64,000 nucleotides of DNA. Origin: Tuctoria greenei. Lineage: Eukaryota > Streptophyta > Magnoliopsida > Poales > Poaceae. Position numbers and translations under genes: made by a program. The DNA is taken from contig JAYESD010000005.1 of NCBI GenBank assembly GCA_036927565.1, positions 10,446,565 to 10,510,564 of the forward strand, given 5' to 3'. Position 1 is the stretch's first letter. Each line of letters opens with the position of its first letter. Positions 44,520-54,523 of the stretch are shown here, in pieces. The notes under the pieces are model-generated. The model saw only the letters and a list, made by a program, of their open reading frames with translations. It had not been told where the DNA came from and did not search any database.

Positions 44520-45543
44520 CTGCAGGAGTTGAATTTAAGGAGGAACCTAAGAAGAGGAGAAAGGAGCATTAGAGTTGTTAACGGTCACGAAGATCAAGTT
44601 GAAGCCATTGGAGAACTCCTCATAGTACTTAGAGATGTCTTTGTACTTACGCTTCATGACGTCCTCTATGTACCCTTAGTTAGGAGGAATTTAATACTAG
44701 TTTTGTGCTTAGATGATTATGGGTTTGTATGTCATTTTGGCAATGACAACTGTCTCATTAAGTTTAATAATAAGATTTTTGGTCTTGACGTCTAACAAGA
44801 CCAACTTTATTTGCTATCTATACACGATCATGTGAATGAGATAAGCGACATTCAAAATTCCTCACATAACGACTTAGGCTTTCACAAGCGCAAAAGAATC
44901 GATCCTGAAACTTCATCAAAATTATGGCACTGTCGCTTAGGCCATATTTTGAAGGAGATAATTAAACAACTTGTGTCATAATTGGTTCTACCTCGTTTGG
45001 ACTTTTAGGATTCAGAAGCATGCATAGACTGCAGAAAAGGCAAATTCACTATGACTATTAAAAAAAGATCCAAACGCGGTACGAGAATCTTTGAATTAGT
45101 ACATACAGACATCTGTGGCCCTTTTCCCACGATCTCCATTGACGGTTTTGACTCGCTCATAACCTTCACGGATGACTATACTGGTTATGGCTACATTTAT
45201 CCAATCGAGGATCGATCCGAAGCATTGGATAAATTTAAGATTTTTAAGGCTGAATTTGCAAATCAGCACAACATTAAGATTAAGGTCGTCAGGTCCAATC
45301 GTGGTGGCGAGTACTACGGTTGACACACCCCATATGGCCAAGTTCCAGGACTGTTTACACGGTTCCTACAGGAACATGGCATGATCGCTCAGTATTCTAC
45401 ACCGGGCGGGCAAAATGGAGTAGTAGAATGGTGCAACCGTACGCTAATGTACATGGTTAGATCCGTGCTTAGTGACTCAGACTTGCCGGTTAACATGTGG
45501 ATGGAGGCGTTAAAAACCGCCATTCATTTGCTTAATCGGGCTC
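44520..45543 (+). pseudogene. Copia-3 protease end and integrase
   Basis: Resumes with LHDVLYVPLVRRNLILV (end of protease), LWHCRLGHI with CIDCRKGKF (integrase zinc finger), HTDICGPFPTISIDG (first Asp), VVRSNRGGEYYG (second Asp now Asn) and QNGVVEWCNRTLMYMVRSVL (Glu kept). Stops near 44795, 44980 and 45322 and a small frameshift break it. It is interrupted after LNR by the Tat solo LTR. Confidence 0.87.
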
Positions 45544-46630
45544 TATCGAAGTGTAGCAACAACACTTCTCTCGGACCTGCTTAGTCGCAGCCCGCGAAGG
45601 TTCTTTTTTAGGAGGGGCTAATCGCTCAAAAGCTCACCCGTATGTGGGAGTTGGTGAACACAGAGGTTTTAAGTGGTTCAGGCCACCGGGGAAAAACACC
45701 CTACGTCCATGGGAGTAAGTTGTATTGCTTGAGTGTTGAGATATATGTGAGATTGTGTGAGTTAAAATGGAGATCAATATGTCGGTGGCTACCCGGTCCT
45801 TTGATAGTCGAGGCTGAACACCTTAGAAATTGAGTACAAGGCCCGACAGGTGGCTCTGGAGTAATCTTATAGCTGTACAAGATCTAAGGTTTTATGGCGG
45901 CCACCTGCCTCTGATCATGGCTTGAAGACTCGCCGTCTTTCCGCACCGGTCGCCAGAAGCTAGGCGTAGTCGTTGATGATGGGAGAGAATATCTTGTCTG
46001 TCGTATCACTGTAAGCTACACCATCAGTAGCGTGAGGTAGCACTGCGACGCCTTCACTGTATTGTGATTGGGCACAGTGGCACCTGACAGGGACGTGTGC
46101 TGCACCCTTGCACTTGGGGAAGGCACGTGCCTTCAATGCGCGACTCAGACAGAGCACATCGCTTTTAACTCCCGCGACCTACTGCCCAGAGCTGGCGGCA
46201 AGACACACGACAGCATCAGAGCTCACCTCTGATGGGGAGGCCGAGCCCTACGCTGCGGGCCAAGTGGCAGTTTCAGAGCCCACCTCTATGGAGAGGTGTG
46301 GCTCGCCCCTGCCAGACATGTGGCAGCTCTGGAGCCCACCTCTTTAGGAGAGGGCAGCTCGGAGTCCCTGGGCACGTGGCAACAACAGAGCCCGCCCCTG
46401 TGGAGGAGCAAGGTCCCATGCCACCGGACACATGGAGACCCGGGAGCCCACCTCTGCAAGGAGGCAGGGTCCCGAGTCGAGGACCGCGTGGCAGCACCGT
46501 GGCCCGCCCTTGAGGAAGGACGAGGTTCGGGCCTACTAGACACGTGGCGCCTCCGGAGCCCGCGGATAGGCAAGGTCCTTAGACTACTTCTTCTAGTGCA
46601 TGGGGATACCCGGTATTGAGGGTATCGACA
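45544..46630 (-). repeat. Solo LTR of a Tat-type element
   Basis: On the minus strand it runs TGTCGATACCCTC (46630) to CTTCGATA (45544, last base pair CA changed to TA), 1087 bp. Its end matches the Tat LTR at 19560. The copia-3 frame resumes on the far side (VHTKSVSKTSYESWTGR). Flanks GGCTC and TGTTC are only partly alike. A GC-rich minisatellite fills 46255-46600. Confidence 0.82.
46255..46600. repeat. ~56-bp GC-rich minisatellite in Tat solo LTR
   Basis: Six units, with the block ACGTGGCARC at about 46262, 46317, 46375, 46430, 46486 and 46542, each followed by GGAGCCCACCTCT. It produces spurious GC-rich reading frames in this interval. Confidence 0.85.
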
Positions 46631-47421
46631 TGTTCATACTAAGTCAGTGTCGAAAACATCGTATGAGTCATGGACTGGACGAAAGCCCTCACTTAGATGC
46701 TTGCACATCTGGGGTTGTCTTGCTGATGCTAAGATAGTTAACCGAAACATAGGAAAGTTGGATCCTAAAACATTTAGTTACCATTTTATTGGCTATCCCG
46801 ATAAGAGTAAAGGCTTTTGTTTCTACTGCACGACAGGCACACTAAGTTTGTAGAAACGATACATGCTGTTTTCTTAGTGGATTTAATAATCAGGGGGAGC
46901 ACGATAAGACATGAAATTGATCTTGATGAGAAGCAGGTCTACGTGCCCACTCTTATGATTCAAGAGCCATTCTTCACCGTACCTTTTGTTGATGCACCAC
47001 AAGTGCCTGATAATGGTGGTGTGACACCTATTGTTAGTTCTCCATCAGCAATAGAAAATAGTGACGATCTTGTACAATAGGAGTCAGCTTAGCCTTCTGA
47101 GTAACCTGAGTCAGCTATCGCTAATGAGGAACAACATCCGCCCCAAGATCATGTGCAACTTAGGAGATCTTAGAGAGTTAGACGGTTTGCAATACCGACT
47201 GACTACGAGGTCTATATAAGTGAAGAGTTTCAAATGCAGGATGATCCCTCCTTATTTGAACAAGCTATGAGCAGTCCTCAGTGATCTGAGTGGCTTAAAG
47301 CCATGGAGGATGAGATGAGGTGTATGGACGCAAACAAAGTCTGGGAATTAGTTGATGTTCCTAAAGGAGCCAAAACGGTAGGCTCTAAATGGGTTTACAA
47401 AATCAAACATGACTCCAAAGG
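46631..47421 (+). pseudogene. Copia-3 integrase end and RT start
   Basis: Encodes SVSKTSYESWTGRKPSLRCL and LHIWGCLADAKI (integrase C-part), an acidic linker, and the first RT segment SEWLKAMEDEMRCMDANKVW to GSKWVYKIKHDSKG at 47421, where a Tat LTR begins. Several TAG codons. The RT catalytic part is not in the window. Confidence 0.87.
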
Positions 47422-47539
47422 TGTCAGTACCCCATGTACCGGGTACCCACAATACCGCAAGAAAAGTCACGGAGTTCCACCCGTCCAAGTTGAAGACCTC
47501 CGAAGGCTCCACGTGTTGCACCGCACTGGACCCACCTCC

Positions 47540-47740
47540 CTCGTTAGGGTAGCTCCAGCACTACCACGTGTAACAGAGGGCGGGACCCAACTCCCTTCAT
47601 AGGGAAGCTCCAGTCTTGCCACATTTCTAGTGACCCCGAAGCTAACCCATAGTAGAGGGAAGCTCTAGTGTTGCCACGTGTATAGTGGCTCCGGACCTGC
47701 CTCCCCACAAGGGGAAGCTCTGAAGCCGCCACGTGTCGGA
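47540..47740. repeat. ~58-bp minisatellite in Tat LTR
   Basis: Units carry GAAGCTCTAG and TGCCACGTGT at about 47541, 47603, 47661 and 47713. Confidence 0.8.
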
Positions 47741-48017
47741 CCTTCGGACCTAAATCTACAACAGGAATACTGGCAAATTTCCAACGGCATGGACATTCAA
47801 GGGACAATTAAAGCTATCGTTACAAGACCTGATTGCGTGTCACTAATGCCATATTAATGACACATGATCAGAGGACTGTTAATACTGGTAACACCGCCAT
47901 TAAGGCGCATTATCAGTCTGTTAACTACGCTTAATACATGCATATCGTGTATTGGGGAATTAATTACTGCCAGAGCCACATGTCAGGCCAGGCTGATATA
48001 ACGGCCAATCCTTAGAC

Positions 48018-48025
48018 TATAAAAG
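48018..48025 (+). promoter_or_regulatory. Probable TATA box of Tat LTR
   Basis: TATAAAAG in ACTATAAAAGGGCTG, conserved with 19811-19804. Confidence 0.65.
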
Positions 48026-48259
48026 GGCTGCACCACATGGTACAGAGACAACTAAGCTCGTTCGTTCACAAGCCATTTCATACTCATACATCAACACACA
48101 TCTCGTGGAGTAGGGTGTTACGCTCAGGCGGCCCGAACCACGTAAAACTCTTCGTGTCACTGTCTTGTTTGTAATCTCATGCGCGTCCCAACCAATCACG
48201 AACCTCCGCAGGCTACGATCTAATAGTATCGGGGGAAGTGTCAATCACACACTTTGACA

Positions 48260-48279
48260 TTTGGCGCGCCAGGTAGGGG
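48260..48279 (+). other. Post-LTR primer region of Tat element
   Basis: TTTGGCGCGCCAGGTAGGGG starts right after the LTR. Conserved in the minus-strand Tat element. Primer tRNA not assigned. Confidence 0.65.
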
Positions 48280-48295
48280 TGCCTGGGATTTCAGG

Positions 48296-48442
48296 ATGGT
48301 GAACTCCACTGTTGGATTGTCTAACGACCATGCTGAGCAACCTGTTGGAGGAAATCCCTCCATCGTACAACAACCATCTGGTGCAGTTGTTCCAGCGGGT
48401 GTCATTCTACCACCACCACCAACTGCTCGGGCAAACAACGCC
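48296..48442 (+). pseudogene. Tat gag N-terminus, truncated
   Basis: From ATG 48296: MVNSTVGLSNDHAEQPVGGN to TARANNA, parallel to the minus-strand Tat gag start at 19523. It is cut by the gag-only element at 48443; the TGA that seems to end it belongs to the inserted LTR. Confidence 0.85.
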
Positions 48443-49342
48443 TGATGAGGACATCACTCCTATGGATATACACAATACTCCATTCAACATACAAGATGCT
48501 ATCAATATAATTCACACACACCAATTAATTTCAGAGGTGAGCTCGTTCTTATATGTTTCCTTATATATTTTTGAGAATTGATTACTACCTAATAATTTAA
48601 TTATGATTAGGATACATGGAGTGATTCAAGGAGTAATTGGAGGAAGGTTTAGGGGCGTGTCGGACCAGAGAATACGTTCAATGAAGATGGAAACTGACTC
48701 CAACTCAAAATCGTGTCCAACTTGGAGTCTAGGAGCACTTTGCACTAAAACAGACGTCGAGGACGCATACGAACTCTGTTTTAGACGTTCTACATATGCA
48801 CGGAAAGGGGAGAGGATAAACTTTCTAATGGCACTGGTCCCATATCAAAATTCATCTGGAGTCGACATAAATCATCTAAACAAAATCAAGTTCAGAATCT
48901 GTCAGGGTGCTACGCTACCGTATTGGGCCATTGGGCCTTGTATCAAGTCTAAGTCCATTATTTTCGTGTCTTAGGGTTAGGTCACGACCCCAATACCCCT
49001 TGGACGTCCTCCCACCTATATATACTCCATAGTAGCCACCATAAACAATTGAGTTTTGCTTAGATCAATAATATCATCTTTCTACGATTTGTGAAACCCC
49101 AACTTCACGATTTCAGATCGTGTCTTCTACGTTCTTGCTTGTGTTCTCTGTTGCACTTGTAGGGACTAGATTTCTTGGCGAGGTCAATCGTGTGAAGCAC
49201 GGTTGATAACCAACGGAGCGGTGGTGTAGTGATTGCAGGGGTATTTGAGCTGCTCGAGCGTCGCAGATCATCAACATCGAGATCTCCACATCAATTGACC
49301 TATCCATTACCTTTCAGAAGATTGGGCCTAAATTACTTATCA
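48443..49342 (+). repeat. 5' LTR of gag-only element
   Basis: TGATGAGGACATCACTCC to TTACTTATCA, 900 bp. It matches 57900-58472 until Athila interrupts. TATATATA at 49017. Confidence 0.88.
49017..49024 (+). promoter_or_regulatory. Probable TATA box of gag-only element LTR
   Basis: TATATATA in CCACCTATATATACTCC. Confidence 0.6.
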
Positions 49343-49343
49343 A

Positions 49344-49355
49344 TTGGTATTAGAT
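49344..49355 (+). other. Probable primer binding site of gag-only element
   Basis: TTGGTATTAGAT directly after the LTR, a decayed form of TTGGTATCAGAG. Confidence 0.6.
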
Positions 49356-50525
49356 TTCCAGGTTGTCCGTCAGGTAATTCATCTATCCCTTAGATTAGTT
49401 TTGTTTTACCTAGAGTCCAAAAAAAGCAACAAAAAACTTGTAGTTTAGTAGATCTATTCATCACTTTGTCCAAACCATCATTGAGCCTTTGCAACTTTGT
49501 TTTTCAGTTCGTTTTTGTTGACTTTGTGTCCGTTGTTGAGTCATATTTCTGGTTTATAAAGTGTTTTTGGTCTTAGTTTGATTTTTGCATTGTGTTGATT
49601 CATCCTTTTTAATCACGTCATCACGTCCAGATTAGATCCATCTCTATCCAATTCGGTATTTTCATCATAGCTCACTCATAAAAACTTGAATATTGAAGTT
49701 CTTGTACTCTTGGGAAATCTTAAGAAGTTCTCTACAATTTTTGTATTCATAGGTTTCCAAGAAACCGTAGTTATCGTGGTCAAAGTGCATTAGATCTGAA
49801 TATGTTCTCAACCTAGAATTTCTGAACAGTCCGTGTTTTAGGGGCAATATACTATTGTTCTTGTCAAAATAGGTCTTCCATATAATGAAATTAAAGAGGA
49901 GAGATATATCTACAATCTTTCTGTTGTAAGTTTTTCTATTTTGAGCCTCTAAGTGTGCATATTTGTCCTTAGAAGATTGAACAGAAAATTTGAGATAGAC
50001 CCACGAGATATCTTTGATTGCTTTTCATTGTGTTCTTTTGCAGCACATCCTGAAAAAAGGAAGAAAAAAGAAAATGGCAAGCGCAAAACAAAATACCAAT
50101 GCCGCACAAAAAAAAAGAGGAGAAAAAAATATAAGTGCTTGCATCCTTTGTGTCATCTAGTTTTGTCTCATATCTTGCAAGCTTGAACTACTAGGAACAC
50201 ATTTAGGCCAGCAACGTTGACAAGTACTTTGGACACTTATTCAACTTACTATCTGATTTTCATTGTTGCTAATCCTTGCTACATATAAAGTGCCATCCAA
50301 GCTACACCTTACTCTTGAGCAGAATTGATACACCTTTGTAATCATCCTACGCTTCATTGGTTTCTTCATACCGTCCACCATTTGCCACCTGCAGTGTCAG
50401 TAAGAACACTTGTAAGAGCGTGGTAAGACGCTTTAGAGTGTGTGATTCCACTTCCACTTTACCATTATCCTTTGTAGTTGATAGGGATAACATATTTTTT
50501 TGTGTTCTTCTGTTTGCTACTAACA
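49356..50525 (+). other. Leader of gag-only element
   Basis: About 1.2 kb of A/T-rich sequence. I see no gene; the short frames at 49665-49847 and 49953-50186 (Lys-rich) look accidental. Confidence 0.55.
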
Positions 50526-51278
50526 ATGTCAGGTAAAAGCAAGGATCATGCATTATATGCTGAGATGATTGACATGATGAAGACGACGATGGAGTTGCTC
50601 GCTAAGAATTAAGCATCAACCAAGGTTTCACATGACATTCAAACCATCTTTACAACTCCTTCCACAGAAAGTAATTACATTCTCCCATCTCTTCCTTCTT
50701 ATGATGGTTTTGGTTACGATGAATATATTGCTTGGGAAATAGAGTTGGATAAAATTTCTGGACAATTTCATATGTGTGAGAGGAGAAATATTAGAAAAGT
50801 TGCAAGTGCATTAGTAGATCGTGCATTAACTTAGTGGAACAATTTAAATGATTTAGAAAATCCACTAACATGGAAGGATATGAAAATTTGTATGCGAGAA
50901 ACTTTTATGAATGTATCTAATTGCAACGATGAAGTGCATCAATTTGAGGATAAATTTCTTGTTGTACCTCTTTATGTGTATAATGTTTTGCAGGACAATA
51001 TAGAAAATAATATAGATGATGCAAAAGAGAATGAGGCTTTCGACAACACTTGTGAAATTTTAGATGGATCAACTCATAATTCATTTGAAATCACTGCTGA
51101 AAATGGTAAGGCAAAACATTCTACAAATACAGAAGGTGAGAAGTTTTTGGATGTTTTGAATTTTACCACCAATCATGCTATTTTCGAGGAGCAACTATTA
51201 GAATCGTTTATTTATACACCATTGTCGCATGTTGATTTTTCTGCTGATCGTTGCACTAAGAAAGAGTTGTGGGGCTGA
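50526..51278 (+). pseudogene. Gag-like protein of non-autonomous element
   Basis: The frame starts MSGKSKDHALYAEMIDMMK at ATG 50526. It carries a gypsy-type gag core (PSYDGFGYDEYIAWEIELDK, NIRKVASALVDRALT then TAG and NNLNDLENPLTWKDMKICM). Stops are at 50608 and 50832; it ends at a TGA at 51276. The rest (residues from about 120 on) is acidic and unknown. The YIxWExxLDxxF pattern is like gag of chromoviruses. It probably relied on proteins of an autonomous partner. Confidence 0.75.
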
Positions 51279-51925
51279 TAACTCTATTATACTTATGCAA
51301 AAACAAGTTAATGTACTAGATGATTGTGTTTTGGATTCACCTACTTGTGCTGAAATTTATAATTTGATCACCGCTACTGCTGAAAATGATGAGCTGAAAT
51401 TGTTGTCTTCTCTAAATACTTTTGGTTATATTGAATTTGACACTCTTTGTGATTTAGATATTGTATAGAGGAGAAAATTTTCCCAATCTGAATTGCCTTT
51501 GTTAAATAGAAATATTTTTCATGCTATAGGCAACTATGAAGATAGTGCTGAATTTATGGTGCATAAAGTTTACATATGCTCAAATGAGAAATCCCATTTT
51601 GTGCTGCAACAACATGATGAAATGAATGGATGCACTAACACTAATAATTCTTTGTCAAGTTTTTCTAGTATTTTTTTTCTCGCAGCACAAACAACATTTA
51701 ATAGAGGAACATTGTTCGCTGCGGTTGTGCAATATGGACAACGCTCATTCTACCCCTAAAGCAAGCCTCTTTGCTGGACATACGAGCAAGCCGAGGACTA
51801 CTTGTCATAAAGAAGGGGAGAATGATGAGATCATGCACATTATCATTGCACAAATAAATATGGCACAATGTTTATTTGTTTGGGATCCTGGCTCAAGTGA
51901 ATGGTCATGCTTATTTGATGGATAA
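51229..51925 (+). pseudogene. Continuation of unknown ORF after gag-like protein
   Basis: Frame-shifted pieces continue the acidic region: CAEIYNLITATAENDELKLL (51229-51468), NYEDSAEFMVHKVYICSNEK and FNRGTLFAAVVQYGQRSFYP (51493-51759). I recognise no domain. The even length and continuity with the gag-like frame suggest they were once one protein of about 450-500 residues. Confidence 0.5.
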
Positions 51926-52027
51926 TATGGAGATGCTGCACTATATCGTCCACCATATTGGCCTTCGCCTTTGATGCACACAAGAGGATTTGATGGTGTT
52001 GCACATATGGACGCACACATGAGAGAA

Positions 52028-52043
52028 CACTATGTAAGAAACC
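52028..52043 (+). repeat. CACTA-2 left terminal inverted repeat
   Basis: CACTATGTAAGAAACC; 13 of 16 bases match the right end. Confidence 0.88.
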
Positions 52044-52047
52044 TAAA

Positions 52048-52310
52048 TAGGAGACAAAGATGGGTGACTCGCTCAATGGCGGTCGTCTCTCATAACCTTA
52101 AGCGAGACGAGCCCGCTTCAGCGAGCATTATATATGGCTCGGTTGATAGTTCAAGGAGACGCGTTACATTACAACCCGTCTCGGTTAAGTATGGATCTGA
52201 GACGGGCCTACTCTCTGAACGAACGGGAGACACACTTGTAGTACAACGCGTCTCTTATAAGCGAGTGAAATGAGACATCTTTACTGAAAGTGTGTCTCCT
52301 TTGTCTTCGC
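52048..52310. repeat. CACTA-2 left subterminal repeats
   Basis: Recurrent GGAGACGCG / CGCGTCTC blocks in both directions about every 20-30 bp (52087-52300), probable transposase binding sites. Confidence 0.85.
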
Positions 52311-52529
52311 TTACAGACATACATGAACACGACTCTGAATGATGACCACATTCATTCACAGTTGAACACACAAAATATTCATCACACAGATGAACAAAGA
52401 TAACACATTCAATCATTCACACAATTGATCACAGATAACAAATATATTACAAAACACAAGAAAGAAGTACAAGATACAAGAAAAGAAAAACATCAACTAA
52501 AAAACAACAAAAGAAAACCTAAATCCTAC

Positions 52530-52915
52530 TCCTCCTACCCCTCCTCCTCCTCCCACTTCTCCGGCTGCTCCGTCGGTTGATCCGGTTGCTCCAGCTACTC
52601 TGCCGGTTGCTCCAGCTGCTCTCTCTGCTCCGCCAAATGCTCCGGTTGCTCTGGCGGCACTGCTGCTTGCTCCGGCTGGTCCAGATCTAGCAATGGAACC
52701 TCACAACCGAGGTTCCTCACCATCACTGGCACTTGGATACTGCGGCCCTCGGCACCGAGCACCTCAGCTATCGTCTCGAGCAGCCTCTGGAACCGATCGA
52801 ATAGCCTGTCGAACAACATCTCAAGCAACTCTTTGTTGAGCCTCTCAGGGGAGCGGCGACACTATTTCTTGCAGGGTGGCTCTTTCGGTGGGCTTGGCGG
52901 CAGAACGTTGGCCAT
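52530..52915 (-). pseudogene. Unknown Pro/Gln/Glu-rich protein, copy A
   Basis: Minus-strand frame from ATG 52915: MANVLPPSPPKEPPCKK, a TAG, then CRRSPERLNKELLEMLFDRL, LLETIAEVLGAEGRSIQVPV and a tail rich in PEQPE/EQLEQ ending EKWEEEEG. A TATATAAGG box lies about 55 bp upstream on the minus strand. I do not recognise the family. It could be a small CACTA accessory (DNA-binding) protein. Two stops in frame at 52864-52862 and 52597-52595. Confidence 0.5.
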
Positions 52916-53379
52916 GGTGGGTTGTCTGAGCGGAACAAAGCGAAGAGGAGAGATTGATGGCCCCTTATATAAGGTCTGTGCTGTAACGCAAAATGGAGAC
53001 GAGCTTCCCTGCGAAGCGCGTCTCCTATGATCGACGTCTCCCTCTCCTTTGCAAAAAGAGAGACGTTCTCTAACGGAAAGCGCGTCTTCAATTCCATACA
53101 TCACCTTTAGTTTTGTGATTTTCTCCATTTTGCTTCGGTTCGCTGTTGATATCACACATGTCACTTGATAACTAAATCATTCTCTTGTCCCGAATATAAT
53201 CAAATCCCTCCTTATGATACCTGAGGAACATGATGAACATGCTACACATTCACTCATTCACACAGTTGAAGAACACACAAGATAATATTCAATCATATAG
53301 ATAAACAGAGATAGATTTCATTCATTAACAATATTTCAAAAACAAAAGCAACTAAAAACAACAAAGAAAAACTAAATTC

Positions 53380-53911
53380 TACTCGTACTCCTCCTCCTCC
53401 TCTTCCTCCTCCTCCCCCTCCTCCTCCTCCTCCTCCTCCTCCTCCTCCTCCTCCTCCTCCTCCTCCTCCTCCTCCTCCTCCTCCTCCTCGTTCTCCAGTG
53501 GCGACTTCGGCATCGGTGCAACAGGAGCCTAGGTCGGCTACTCCGGCGGCGCCGGCTGCTCTGGCTGCGCTGGCTGCTTCGGCGGTGCAACCCCGTGAAC
53601 GATGTTGCTCTCCGTTGCCTCCACCAGGTTTCTGCGGCCCTCGGGGCCAAGCACCTGGGCCATCGTCTTGAACAGAATGTCAAGACGATCGACCACCCAC
53701 GTGAGGGCGAAGAGGTAGTGGCCGATGGTACCCATTCCAGTAAACTGGGGAAGGGTACCCAGACCCATGGAACTCATGGTGCAGACGTATTGTTGTACGC
53801 CTCTTGTGCCATAAGTAGGCATTGCTCGGTGTTGAACCTCTCGGGGGAGCTGCATCACAGTTTCTTGCAGGGTGGCTCTCTCGGCGGGCTTGGCAGTGGA
53901 AGGTCGGCCAT
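53380..53911 (-). pseudogene. Unknown Pro/Gln/Glu-rich protein, copy B
   Basis: Minus-strand frame from ATG 53911: MADLPLPSPPREPPCKKL, a stop, then SSPERFNTEQCLLMAQEAYN and after a frame change LFKTMAQVLGPEGRRNLVEA. The tail is QPAQPEQPAPPE and a run of some 40 Glu encoded by the GAG repeat at 53390-53490. It is homologous to copy A, with an extra central segment (EAYNNTSAP, VWVPFPSLLEWVPSA in the ATG frame). Unknown function; broken by stops and a frameshift. Confidence 0.5.
53389..53490. repeat. (TCC)n microsatellite
   Basis: Almost uninterrupted CTCCTC run of about 100 bp. In copy B it encodes the poly-Glu tail on the minus strand; other frames give the spurious poly-Arg ORF. Confidence 0.95.
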
Positions 53912-54399
53912 GGTGGTGGTGGGTCGTCGGGACGGAGAAGATGAAGAAAAGAAGAGGATTCAAAATGAGCGACGCGCTTGTGGAGAACTCACTGGTGATG
54001 GTGTGTCTTAAATAAGGTCCACACTGAGTCGTCAAGGGAGCGGTTGGTTTCCTGCGCATTGATGGAATGATGGGACACATCAATACCGCCTCGGGGAAAT
54101 GAAAGGTCGCACACGGACAATGCACGCGTCTCTGCACCACACCAGCGAAATTAAGTCTCTCTTTCAACTATGGAAGACACGCTTTATGTTATGCGCGTCT
54201 TTCTTTGTTATAGTGCATCTCGCATTTATCTTCCTCGTCTCTTCATCTCTTCAACAATGGAAGACGCTCTTTAACTTAATGCGCGTCTCACATTTATCTC
54301 TCTCATCTCTGCTTCGCCTTTGGTGCTCCATTATTACTAATCGACCAACGGTCCTTTACTAATCAACCAACTCCAGTGCGACCGTCTCCTCTGTTCGCC

Positions 54400-54520
54400 A
54401 TCGCTGTTGTCGTCGTTGTCGCTGTCCTCGTCGTCGTCATTGTCTTCATCATTGTCGTCATTGTCGCCGTCCTCATTGTCATCATCATCGCCGTCATTGT
54501 CCTCATCGTCGTCGTCACTG
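54400..54520. repeat. Imperfect trinucleotide repeat (GTC/ATC) before SCE1-like ATG
   Basis: GTCGTC/ATCATC-rich stretch of about 120 bp ending 4 bp before the ATG at 54524. Confidence 0.85.
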
Positions 54521-54523
54521 TTC

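Larger units (their letters stand above)
47422..48259 (+). repeat. 5' LTR of plus-strand Tat element
   Basis: TGTCAGTACCCC to CTTTGACA, 838 bp. It contains four ~58-bp units with GAAGCTC and GCCACGTGT (47540-47740) and a TATAAAAG box. Confidence 0.88.
47422..48442 (+). mobile_element. Tat-type gypsy element, 5' end
   Basis: 5' LTR, post-LTR block and first 49 codons of gag. It is cut at 48443 by the gag-only element; the remainder is outside the window. Inserted in copia-3 RT after AAAGG. It is a relative of the minus-strand Tat element at 16928-20415. Confidence 0.88.
52320..54110. repeat. Tandem duplication of a minigene unit in CACTA-2
   Basis: Unit A (about 52320-53170) and unit B (about 53200-54110) share an A/C-rich 3' flank with CATTCAATCATTCACACA, a CTCCTCCTCC run, a minus-strand ORF and an upstream TATA-like box followed by GAGACG/CGTCTC repeats. 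Confidence 0.75.

Noticed and set aside
46232..46619. Several GC-rich ORFs on both strands (93-107 codons)
   Set aside because: All lie in the Tat LTR minisatellite, where the repeat unit keeps frames open by chance; no domain or conservation.
49953..50186. Lys-rich ORF in the leader of the gag-only element
   Set aside because: Low-complexity A-rich sequence with no start context or homologue; upstream of the real gag ATG.
53372..53683. Poly-Arg ORF on the minus strand
   Set aside because: It arises from reading the (TCC)n microsatellite in a neighbouring frame; the homologous frame gives a poly-Glu tail.
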